Below, in pieces: positions 6,470-13,264 of a DNA stretch of 23,365 bases (position 1 is its first letter; each line of letters begins with the position of its first letter). Position numbers and translations under genes: made by a program. The notes beneath the pieces are model-generated. The model did not search any database. It saw nothing but the letters and a program-made list of their open reading frames with translations, and had not been told where the DNA came from. Origin of the DNA: Pseudomonadota bacterium (GTDB lineage Bacteria; Pseudomonadota; Gammaproteobacteria; Steroidobacterales; Steroidobacteraceae); contig CANGMU010000008.1 in the NCBI GenBank assembly GCA_947454665.1, positions 1 to 23,365 on the forward strand, read 5' to 3'.

Positions 6470-8896
6470 GTGCAACAACCTCCGCGACCGCTTGAAACCC
6501 CACTTCGAGTGCCGGCCTCGCCGGGCACCGCCGGGGATTCCAACGTTGCCGCCGAACGTCTGCGCCAACGCATGGACCTGCTCTCGGAAGTGATCTTCGA
6601 GACCAACGACCAAGGCAGACTGGTCTACGTCAACAAGGCCTGGTCGACCGTATTCGGCGACGAGCCCTATGAACTGCCGCTGCGGCCGTTCCATACCTGC
6701 ATCCATCCCGAAAGTCGCGACACCTTCGCGATGATGATCGCCGCCGCCGCTGCCTCCCGGACCTGCCCGAGGCAGGAACTGCGGATCCTGCGCAAGGACG
6801 GCAGCTCGCGCTGGGCGGCCATGACGCTGGAGTCGCACGGCGATGGCGGGTTCGTCGGCGTGGCGACGGACATCTCGCTGCAGAAGGCCGCCCAGGAGCA
6901 ACTGTCCAGGCTCTCGCTGGTGGCGAACTTCACCGACAGCCTGATCGCCATCACCGACAGCCGCGGCGTGATCGAATGGGTCAACCAGTCCTTCGTCCGG
7001 CACACCGGCTATTCGATCATGGAGACCGTCGGCCACCCGATCGAAGAACTGCTCAACGGACCTGACACGGACCGAGTGGTTGCAACCCGCGTTCGCGACG
7101 CTCTGGTCAAGCAGGTCGCCATGCGGGAGGAGCTGGTCAGCTACACAAAGTCCGGCGAGCCTTACTGGATCACGCTACACATCACACCGGTGCGCAGTCC
7201 GCAGGGCAATCTGGACCGGTTCGTGGTCATCCAGCACGACATCACCGCGCGCAAGCAGAACGAGCAATCGATCCTGGACCAGAAGCAGCTGCTGGAGCGC
7301 AACGTCGAGTTGCGGACCCAGGAACTCGTCAAGGCCAAGGACGATGCCGAGGCGGCGACGCGGGCAAAGGGCGGCTTCATCGCCAACATGAGCCACGAAA
7401 TCCGGACGCCGCTCAACGCGATCGTCGGCTTCACGCACCTCTGCCTTCAGACCGAGCTGACGCCCAAGCAGCGCGAATACGTCTCGAAGACGGAAGTCGC
7501 CGCCAAGAACCTGATGCAGATCGTCAACGACATCCTGGACTTCTCCAAGATCGAGGCGGGGTCGATCAGGCTCGAGCAGGCGCCCTTCGACCTGCACGCC
7601 GTGCTGAACAACGTCGACTCCATGGTCGGCCTCATCGCGAAGCGCAAATATCTCGACTTCAACCTGGACGTCGCGAAGAACGTCACGGCCTTCCTGCAGG
7701 GCGATGCCTTGAGGCTGGAGCAGGTCCTGCTCAACCTCGTCGGCAACGCCGTGAAATTCACCGAAAAGGGAGCCGTCACCGTAGAGGTGCAACGTGTCCG
7801 CGCCGACGCCGAATCGATCGAGCTGGCCTTCCACGTCAAGGACACGGGCATCGGCATCTCGCCGGAGCAGCAGCAGCGGTTGTTCCAGGCCTTCAGCCAG
7901 GCCGATGACTCCACCGCCCGGATCTACGGCGGAACCGGGCTGGGGCTGGTGATCTGCTCGCGGCTCATCAAGGAGATGGGCGGCAGGATCTGGGTCGAAA
8001 GCCAGGCCGGCGTCGGCAGCACGTTCTCGTTCACGGCGCACTTCGGACGGACCGCCGGTACGCAACCGGTGGCCATCCTGCCGGATCCGGACCGCTCGTC
8101 CGCCACGCGCACCGAGCGACTGAAAGGCCGGCGCGTGCTGGTGGTCGAGGACAACGAATTCAACCAGACCGTGATCGTCGACATGCTGCACGCCGTCGGG
8201 ATCGATACGAAGGTGGCGGGCAACGGCCTGGAGGCGCTGCAGTGCCTGGAGACGGATGGCGCCTTCGACCTCGTGTTGATGGACGTGCAGATGCCAGGCA
8301 TCGACGGTTACGAGGCGACGCGACGCATCCGCAAGCACCCGCGCGTCTCCGGCATCCGGATCGTCGCCATGACGGCCAATGCCAGGCTGGAGGACAAGCG
8401 GCGCTGCCTGGAAAGCGGGATGGACGATTTCCAGCCCAAGCCCATCGATCCCGAAGGCCTCTACACGATGTTGCAGCGGGTGTTGTTCGCACCTGCACAG
8501 GCTTTGGCACCGCAAGCGTCGCCGGAACCCAAACCAAAACCGGCCTTCGATCCGAATATCCTGCGGGACATGTTCCCGGAGAGCCCGGAATATGTGCGGG
8601 AGATGGCGAACAAGTTCGTGCGACATGCGAGCGCCGCCGTACCGCGGATGCGCGATGCGCAGGCAACCAAGAACGCAGAGGCATTGCGTGACATCGGCCA
8701 CAAGTACAAATCATCCGCCGCCATGATCGGTGCGAACCGCGTGGCCGTGATCTGTGCGGAACTGGAACGCCGAGGCAGGACCGGCGAACTCGACGGCTGC
8801 GACGAACTGATCGGTGAATTGCCCGGCCTGCTCGACCAGATCGAGCAGGCCTTCAATGCGGACCTGACGAAGGAAAACCCCGTCCTCACGCCTTGA
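6470..8896 (+). CDS. Soluble hybrid histidine kinase PAS-PAS-HisKA-HATPase-REC-HPt
   Basis: This cytoplasmic sensor kinase of about 808 residues has no membrane segment. In order it shows PAS (about 30-145), PAS with a PAC motif (about 150-265), a short coiled coil, and HisKA with phospho-accepting H309 in MSHEIRTPLNAI. The HATPase_c domain (about 410-525) carries N box LLNLVGNAVKF, DTGIGIS and GGTGLGL. A receiver with D605 (LVLMDVQMPG) and a C-terminal HPt with H744 in HKYKSS follow. The architecture is that of BarA/ArcB-like phosphorelay kinases that pass phosphate to a separate regulator. No response regulator is adjacent. The start is uncertain: GTG 6470 follows the AT-rich promoter-like region, an in-frame GTG at 6284 would add 62 unlikely residues, and ATG 6572 would begin inside PAS1. 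The 3' end overlaps the convergent fumarase gene by 11 bp. Confidence 0.9.
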   Translation: MQQPPRPLETPLRVPASPGTAGDSNVAAERLRQRMDLLSEVIFETNDQGRLVYVNKAWSTVFGDEPYELPLRPFHTCIHPESRDTFAMMIAAAAASRTCPRQELRILRKDGSSRWAAMTLESHGDGGFVGVATDISLQKAAQEQLSRLSLVANFTDSLIAITDSRGVIEWVNQSFVRHTGYSIMETVGHPIEELLNGPDTDRVVATRVRDALVKQVAMREELVSYTKSGEPYWITLHITPVRSPQGNLDRFVVIQHDITARKQNEQSILDQKQLLERNVELRTQELVKAKDDAEAATRAKGGFIANMSHEIRTPLNAIVGFTHLCLQTELTPKQREYVSKTEVAAKNLMQIVNDILDFSKIEAGSIRLEQAPFDLHAVLNNVDSMVGLIAKRKYLDFNLDVAKNVTAFLQGDALRLEQVLLNLVGNAVKFTEKGAVTVEVQRVRADAESIELAFHVKDTGIGISPEQQQRLFQAFSQADDSTARIYGGTGLGLVICSRLIKEMGGRIWVESQAGVGSTFSFTAHFGRTAGTQPVAILPDPDRSSATRTERLKGRRVLVVEDNEFNQTVIVDMLHAVGIDTKVAGNGLEALQCLETDGAFDLVLMDVQMPGIDGYEATRRIRKHPRVSGIRIVAMTANARLEDKRRCLESGMDDFQPKPIDPEGLYTMLQRVLFAPAQALAPQASPEPKPKPAFDPNILRDMFPESPEYVREMANKFVRHASAAVPRMRDAQATKNAEALRDIGHKYKSSAAMIGANRVAVICAELERRGRTGELDGCDELIGELPGLLDQIEQAFNADLTKENPVLTP

Positions 8897-10409
8897 TGAC
8901 GGGAATCCCGGCGATACGGGCCTGCCACTCGGCAGGCCCCGTCTGGTGGACCGACGTGCCGGTTGAATCCACCGCCACGGTCACCGGCATGTCCTGCACG
9001 CCGAACTCGTAGATCGCTTCCATGCCGAGATCGGCGAATCCAACGACCTTGGCAGAGCGGATGGCCTTCGACACCAGATAGGCCGCGCCGCCGACAGCCA
9101 TCAGATAGGCCGCCTTGTGCTTGCGGATCGCCTCGATCGCCACCGGGCCGCGCTCGGCCTTGCCGATCATCGCAATGAGCCCCGTCTGCGCAAGCATCAT
9201 CTCCGTGAACTTGTCCATGCGCGTGGCCGTCGTCGGACCCGCAGGGCCCACCACCTCGTCGCGCACTGGATCAACCGGGCCGACGTAGTAGATGACCCGA
9301 TTGGCGAACTCGACCGGCAAGGCTTCGCCCTTCGCCAGCATCTCCTGGATGCGCTTGTGCGCGGCATCTCGGCCCGTCAGCATCTTGCCGGACAACAGCA
9401 AGGTCTGGCCCGGCTTCCAGGCCGCCACTTCGGCAGCGGTCAGCGTGTCGAGGTTCACGCGCGTCGACCGCTGCGTGTCCGGCTGCCAGTTCACCGCCGG
9501 CCATTCAGACAAATCAGGCGGTTCGCAGTACGACGGGCCGCTGCCATCCAGGGTGAAGTGTGCGTGCCGCGTGGCCGCGCAGTTGGGGATCATCGCGACC
9601 GGCTTCGAGGCCGCATGCGTCGGGTACATCGCGATCTTCACGTCAAGCACCGTGGCCAGGCCGCCAAGGCCCTGCGCACCGATACCCAGCGCGTTGACCT
9701 TCTCGTAAAGCTCGATGCGCAGCGCCTCGGTCTTGTCGCGCGGACCGCGCGCGAGCAGCGCGTGCATGTCGAGCGGCTCCATCAAGGATTCCTTCGCGAG
9801 CAGCATCGCCTTCTCGGCGGTACCGCCGATGCCGATGCCGAGCATGCCCGGCGGGCACCAGCCGGCACCCATCGTCGGCACCGTTTTCAACACCCAATCG
9901 ACCAGCGAGTCGCTCGGATTGAGCATGACGAACTTGCTCTTGTTCTCCGAGCCACCGCCTTTGGCGGCGACAGTGACATCGACCGTCTCGCCCGGCACCA
10001 GCTCGACGTGCACCACGGCCGGCGTGTTGTCCTTCGTGTTCTTGCGTTCGAAGTGGGGGTCGGCGACCACCGAGGCGCGCAGCTTGTTGTCCGGGTCGAG
10101 ATAGCCCTTGCGCACGCCAGCATTGACCGCATCGACAACCGAACCGGGAAATCCGGCGAGGCGGACGCCCATGCCTACCTTGAGGAAGACGTTGACGATG
10201 CCCGTGTCCTGGCAGAGCGGCCGGTGACCTTCGGCGCAAAGCCGCGAGTTGGTCAGGATCTGTTCGATGGCATCCTTGGCCGCCGGGCTCTGCTCCTGCT
10301 CATAGGCGCGCGCCAGGTGCCGGATGTAATCGACCGGGTGGTAATAGCTGATGAACTGGAGCGCGGCGGACACCGACTCCACGAAATCGTCGTACTGGAT
10401 CGTGCTCAT
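8886..10409 (-). CDS. fumA: Class I fumarate hydratase (4Fe-4S)
   Basis: This 507-residue homodimeric iron-sulphur fumarase interconverts fumarate and L-malate in the TCA cycle. The three cluster-binding cysteines are at C66 (PLCQDTG), C185 (GWCPPG) and C277 (PNCAATRH). The N-terminal alpha half and C-terminal beta half (GPTTATRMDKF, AVGGAAYLVSKAIRSAKVVGF) are fused in one chain as in E. coli FumA/FumB. Length and motifs match the family well; fumA versus fumB cannot be distinguished, and members also act on mesaconate. The ATG lies 5 bp after the rlhA stop, so it is probably co-transcribed with rlhA. Its 3' end overlaps the convergent kinase gene. The cluster would make the enzyme sensitive to oxidants. 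Confidence 0.95.
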   Translation of the reverse strand: MSTIQYDDFVESVSAALQFISYYHPVDYIRHLARAYEQEQSPAAKDAIEQILTNSRLCAEGHRPLCQDTGIVNVFLKVGMGVRLAGFPGSVVDAVNAGVRKGYLDPDNKLRASVVADPHFERKNTKDNTPAVVHVELVPGETVDVTVAAKGGGSENKSKFVMLNPSDSLVDWVLKTVPTMGAGWCPPGMLGIGIGGTAEKAMLLAKESLMEPLDMHALLARGPRDKTEALRIELYEKVNALGIGAQGLGGLATVLDVKIAMYPTHAASKPVAMIPNCAATRHAHFTLDGSGPSYCEPPDLSEWPAVNWQPDTQRSTRVNLDTLTAAEVAAWKPGQTLLLSGKMLTGRDAAHKRIQEMLAKGEALPVEFANRVIYYVGPVDPVRDEVVGPAGPTTATRMDKFTEMMLAQTGLIAMIGKAERGPVAIEAIRKHKAAYLMAVGGAAYLVSKAIRSAKVVGFADLGMEAIYEFGVQDMPVTVAVDSTGTSVHQTGPAEWQARIAGIPVIKA

Positions 10410-10414
10410 GCTGT

Positions 10415-12394
10415 TCAGGGCCTTGCCTTGTAGAACGTGATCGGTTGCTCGCGGAACTGCCGCAGCACGCCAGGCCGCATCGCGCCGACGACATGCATCT
10501 CGCAGGGCTTGCAGTCGAAGCGCAAGGTCAGCGTTTCATCGCCATGCTGCAATGTCAGCGGCTGTGCGCGCACCGTACCTTGCACGCCGACCACGCCCTT
10601 GGCCTGCTTCGGACACAGGCTCAGGCTGAAGCGCACGCAGTGCTTGGTGATCATGAGGCTCACCTCGCCGAGCTCCTCGTGGCTCTCGTAGGCGGACTCG
10701 ATGACCTTCACACCGTGGCGCGCATAGAAGGCCGCGGCCTGACTGTTATGGACGTTGGCCAGGTAAGTGACCGTGTCTTCCGGATAGGCCACGGGCGGCT
10801 CGACGCGCGCCGCGCGCGGCAGGCGCTCAAGGCCGGAAGCCCGCGTGGCTTCCAGCGCCGTCGCAGCATCGCGACGCAGGCCGTTCAGCACCGAGGCCGG
10901 CACGAACCAGGCCGCGTCAGGCGGCAGTTGCACGTCCCGCGCGACGAAATCCGTGCCGCCCAGTCGCGTGAGCTGTTCGCGCAGCGTCTGCACGGCGCGT
11001 TCGGCATCGCGCGCCGGCTCGAGCGCGCGTTCGACGCGGGCCGTGCCCGCGAAACCGTCCTCGTCGATCAGGCTGAGGTCGAAACCTTCGGCACCGGCGT
11101 CACGCCAGGTGGAGAACAGCACGTCGACATCGATCTTGCGGTCGGCGGAGGGCTTGGCCAGCAGGCGCTCCCAGGCCATGTCGCGGTTGCGATGCAAGGG
11201 CATCCCGAGACGCAGGTCCTTCAGGTCCTTGGTGCCCGTGGCTCCCGCGCGCTTCTCGAGGTTCGGCTCGACGCGCCAGCGCCCCTTGCCCAGCGACTGC
11301 GTCGTGTTGACCTGCACGCCCTGCAGTTCGCCCTGCAGGTCCCACCAGGTCAGCGAATCGCCATTGTTCAGCACGGCCGCCGGGTCATCCGTCTCGACAT
11401 CGAAATGCGCCGGCGCCACCGCCGCCACATGGCCCAGCGCGAGGCCCGCGTGCTTGGGCGTGTCGAAGGCGCCGATGTCTTCCTTGCGGCCGTTCACGAA
11501 ATAGTCGGTGCCGCCGCGGTTGAAGCCCTGCTCGGGCTGCGGCGCGAAGGTGAATATGCTGTGACCGCTGCTGCTGCGGGCGAATTCGGGGCGGCGCTCC
11601 AGCAGCTGGTCGAAGAGCTGGCGGTAATGGGCGGTCACGTTCTTGACCGTCGCCATGTCCTTGTAGCGCCCTTCGATCTTGAAGCAGCGGATGCCGGCAT
11701 CCACCAGCGCCTCGAGGTTCGCGCTCTGGTCGTTGTCCTTGAGGCTCAGCACGTGCTTGTCGTGCGCGATGATGCGACCGCTGGTGTCCTTCACCGTATA
11801 GGGCAGGCGGCACTCCTGCGAGCAGTTGCCACGGTTCGCGCTGCGCCCCGTGTGCGCATGGCTGATGAAGCATTGGCCGCTGTAGGCCACGCAGAGCGCG
11901 CCGTGGATGAAGAATTCCAGCGTGGCCTGCTTGACCTGGGCTTCGATCGCGCGGATCTGATGCAGGTCCAGTTCGCGCGCCAGCACCATCTGCGAAATGC
12001 CGGCGTCCTGCAGGAAGCGCGCCTTCTCGGGCGTCCGGATGTCGGTCTGCGTGCTCGCATGCAGCTGGATCGGCGGCATGTCGATCTCGAGCAGCGCCAT
12101 GTCCTGGATGATCAGCGCATCGACACCGGCCTCGTAGAGCTGCCAGGCCATGCGGCTGGCCGCTTCCAGCTCGTCGTCGCGCAGGATCGTGTTCTGCGTG
12201 ACGAAGATGCGGGAATGGAAGCGGTGTGCATGGCGCACCAGCCGCTCGATGTCGGCGATGGAATTGGTCGCCTTGTCGCGGGCACCCATGTCCGGCCCGC
12301 CGATGTAGACGGCATCGGCGCCATGGTTGATCGCCTCGATGCCGATATCGGCATCGCGCGCAGGAGACAGCAACTCGAGGTGGGGACGGGGCAT
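10415..12394 (-). CDS. rlhA: 23S rRNA C2501 hydroxylase RlhA (U32 family)
   Basis: This 659-residue protein of the peptidase-U32 superfamily is close in length to E. coli RlhA/YdcP (653). RlhA hydroxylates C2501 of 23S rRNA using prephenate-derived chemistry. The N-terminal half is a TIM-barrel-like U32 domain (ELLSPARDADIGIEAINHGADAVYIGG). The four-cysteine cluster site is C168, C175, C191 and C195 in GALCVAYSGQC and NRGNCSQECRLPY, which in this superfamily holds an iron-sulphur centre. The C-terminal part matches the DUF3656-type extension specific to RlhA, so TrhP or UbiU/UbiV are unlikely. The ribosome-binding site before the ATG is weak (GCGAAAAAACGAC). The leader carries three 13-bp repeats and a hairpin. 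It is followed 5 bp later by fumarase. Confidence 0.92.
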   Translation of the reverse strand: MPRPHLELLSPARDADIGIEAINHGADAVYIGGPDMGARDKATNSIADIERLVRHAHRFHSRIFVTQNTILRDDELEAASRMAWQLYEAGVDALIIQDMALLEIDMPPIQLHASTQTDIRTPEKARFLQDAGISQMVLARELDLHQIRAIEAQVKQATLEFFIHGALCVAYSGQCFISHAHTGRSANRGNCSQECRLPYTVKDTSGRIIAHDKHVLSLKDNDQSANLEALVDAGIRCFKIEGRYKDMATVKNVTAHYRQLFDQLLERRPEFARSSSGHSIFTFAPQPEQGFNRGGTDYFVNGRKEDIGAFDTPKHAGLALGHVAAVAPAHFDVETDDPAAVLNNGDSLTWWDLQGELQGVQVNTTQSLGKGRWRVEPNLEKRAGATGTKDLKDLRLGMPLHRNRDMAWERLLAKPSADRKIDVDVLFSTWRDAGAEGFDLSLIDEDGFAGTARVERALEPARDAERAVQTLREQLTRLGGTDFVARDVQLPPDAAWFVPASVLNGLRRDAATALEATRASGLERLPRAARVEPPVAYPEDTVTYLANVHNSQAAAFYARHGVKVIESAYESHEELGEVSLMITKHCVRFSLSLCPKQAKGVVGVQGTVRAQPLTLQHGDETLTLRFDCKPCEMHVVGAMRPGVLRQFREQPITFYKARP

Positions 12395-12411
12395 GTCGTT
12401 TTTTCGCTGAA

Positions 12412-12450
12412 TTAACGCAGCAGTTTAACGCAGCAGTTTAACGCAGCACG
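12412..12450. repeat. Three tandem 13-bp repeats in the rlhA leader
   Basis: TTAACGCAGCAGT occurs at 12412-12424 and again at 12425-12437; a third copy at 12438-12450 ends in CG instead of GT. On the transcribed strand this reads as repeated CTGCTGCGTTAA, 18-56 bases upstream of the rlhA ATG. The unit is not a multiple of three and is not coding. It could be slippage-prone DNA, a multimerised binding site, or overlapping -10-like TTAA boxes. Confidence 0.9.
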
Positions 12451-12459
12451 CCGGGTCGC

Positions 12460-12489
12460 TCTCGTCGCGGAGTGACTTCGCGCACGAGA
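12460..12489. other. Hairpin between tRNA-Ser and rlhA
   Basis: TCTCGTCGCG (12460-12469) pairs with CGCGCACGAGA (12479-12489) with a single bulged base and a 9-base loop, giving a 10-bp stem. It lies 27 bases beyond the tRNA CCA end on the minus strand. It may end or help process the tRNA transcript, but no T-tract follows, so intrinsic termination is not proven. Confidence 0.4.
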
Positions 12490-12515
12490 TCTGGAAGGAA
12501 GGATTGCGGGAAAAT

Positions 12516-12606
12516 TGGCGGAGAGAGAGGGATTCGAACCCTCGAAGGGCTTTTGACCCTTACACCCTTAGCAGGGGTGCGCCTTCGACCACTCGGCCAT
12601 CTCTCC
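12516..12606 (-). tRNA. serX: tRNA-Ser (anticodon GCU)
   Basis: The minus strand folds as a class II tRNA. The acceptor arms GGAGAGA and TCTCTCC are perfectly paired, with discriminator G and an encoded CCA (12516-12518). The D arm contains GGCCGAGTGGTCGAAGGC, the anticodon loop CTGCTAA (anticodon GCT at 12570-12572), and the T arm GGTTCGAATCC. A long variable arm, expected of tRNA-Ser, lies between the anticodon and T stems. It reads AGU/AGC serine codons. Its place just downstream of csrA is the usual gammaproteobacterial arrangement. The gene symbol is by analogy only. Confidence 0.97.
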
Positions 12607-12659
12607 GACACTGCTGCCGGCCCACCGAGGAACGGTGCGTCGATCAGACAAGGGCCGCG

Positions 12660-12688
12660 ATCATACTGGCGCACCCGGTCAAAGGCAA
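12660..12688 (-). promoter_or_regulatory. Sigma70 promoter for tRNA-Ser
   Basis: TTGCCT (-35, 12683-12688) and TATGAT (-10, 12660-12665) are separated by exactly 17 bp on the minus strand. The -10 lies about 54 bases before the tRNA 5' end. The sequence after the -10 is GC-rich (CGCGGCC), as in stringently controlled stable-RNA promoters. Confidence 0.7.
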
Positions 12689-12697
12689 AACGGCGTG

Positions 12698-12910
12698 TCA
12701 GCCGTTGGCGGCCAGCGCCTCGGACTCCTGCGACGACTCGCTGCCGCCCTCTTCCCGGATGCGCTGGAAGATCTCTTCGCGGTGGACCGAGACCGTTTTC
12801 GGCGCGTTGACGCCAATGCGGACCTGATTACCCTTCACGCCCAGGACGGTCACCGTGACCTCGTCGCCGATCATGACGGTCTCGCCGACACGGCGGGTGA
12901 GAATCAGCAT
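12698..12910 (-). CDS. csrA: Carbon storage regulator CsrA (RsmA)
   Basis: This 70-residue RNA-binding homodimer controls translation and stability of many mRNAs by binding GGA motifs. The sequence MLILTRRVGETVMIGDEV, the strand VRIGVNAPKTVSVHREEI and the RNA-contact residues L4 and R44 match CsrA/RsmA throughout. The tail after residue 52 is longer than in E. coli (61 aa) and acidic/serine-rich. The ATG at 12910 is preferred over a GTG two codons upstream because AAGGAG lies 7 bases before the ATG but only one base before the GTG. It lies between alaS and tRNA-Ser, the conserved position. A 120-bp upstream gap suggests its own promoter, though none is clear-cut. Confidence 0.97.
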   Translation of the reverse strand: MLILTRRVGETVMIGDEVTVTVLGVKGNQVRIGVNAPKTVSVHREEIFQRIREEGGSESSQESEALAANG

Positions 12911-13030
12911 GGTCACGCTCCTTATGAACCAGGGACTGGTCGGACGATACCGACATTGGCGTTTTTACAATTCAGGGACAATCAGGCATTTCCTGAAACT
13001 GCCCCTGCGCAACCATCCTAGTCCCGCGCG

Positions 13031-13264
13031 CTATTCCGTAGCCCGACGTTCGCTTTCATTTCGGAGGGATTCGTCGGACTTCAGCGCCGAGTCGATCGAC
13101 TTGCGAACCTGATCCTCTTTGCCCGCCAGATCGGAGGTCTGCTGCGCAGCGCTGCCGGAGGCAGCACCTGCAGTCACTGTCGTTTCAGCCACCCCACAGC
13201 CCGCCAGGCTCGCGGTCAGCGCGAGCCCGGCCAGCACTCGGGTCCTGTCAGCCAAGCTTCGCAC
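13031..13264 (-). CDS. Small putative lipoprotein between alaS and csrA
   Basis: This is a product of about 77 residues. From the GTG at 13262-13264 it begins MRSLADRTRV, followed by a hydrophobic stretch and lipobox SLAGC (Cys 23), so it is probably a secreted lipoprotein. The mature part is a short Ala/Ser/Thr linker and a charged, helix-prone segment (KEDQVRKSIDSALKSDESLRNESERR) with coiled-coil-like spacing. The frame overlaps the alaS 3' end; a TTG at 13255 is an alternative start with an 8-bp overlap. No clear Shine-Dalgarno was found. Family and function are not recognised. The lipobox and the location in a cotranscribed block support a real gene, but chance cannot be excluded for so short a frame. 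Confidence 0.6.
   Translation of the reverse strand: MRSLADRTRVLAGLALTASLAGCGVAETTVTAGAASGSAAQQTSDLAGKEDQVRKSIDSALKSDESLRNESERRATE

Noticed and set aside
7175..8701. 508-codon minus-strand frame opposite the hybrid kinase
   Set aside because: The kinase shows all catalytic motifs on the plus strand; the antisense frame has no family features.
10445..12415. Long plus-strand open frame opposite rlhA
   Set aside because: Antisense shadow: no domain, biased composition, and rlhA fits its family over full length.
12438..12674. Small minus-strand protein frame across the tRNA
   Set aside because: It reads through tRNA-Ser(GCU), whose fold and CCA end are clear.
12911..13030. csrA promoter candidate TTGTAA/TATCGT
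   Set aside because: The spacing is only 15 bp and the -10 match is poor; a promoter is expected here but cannot be placed.
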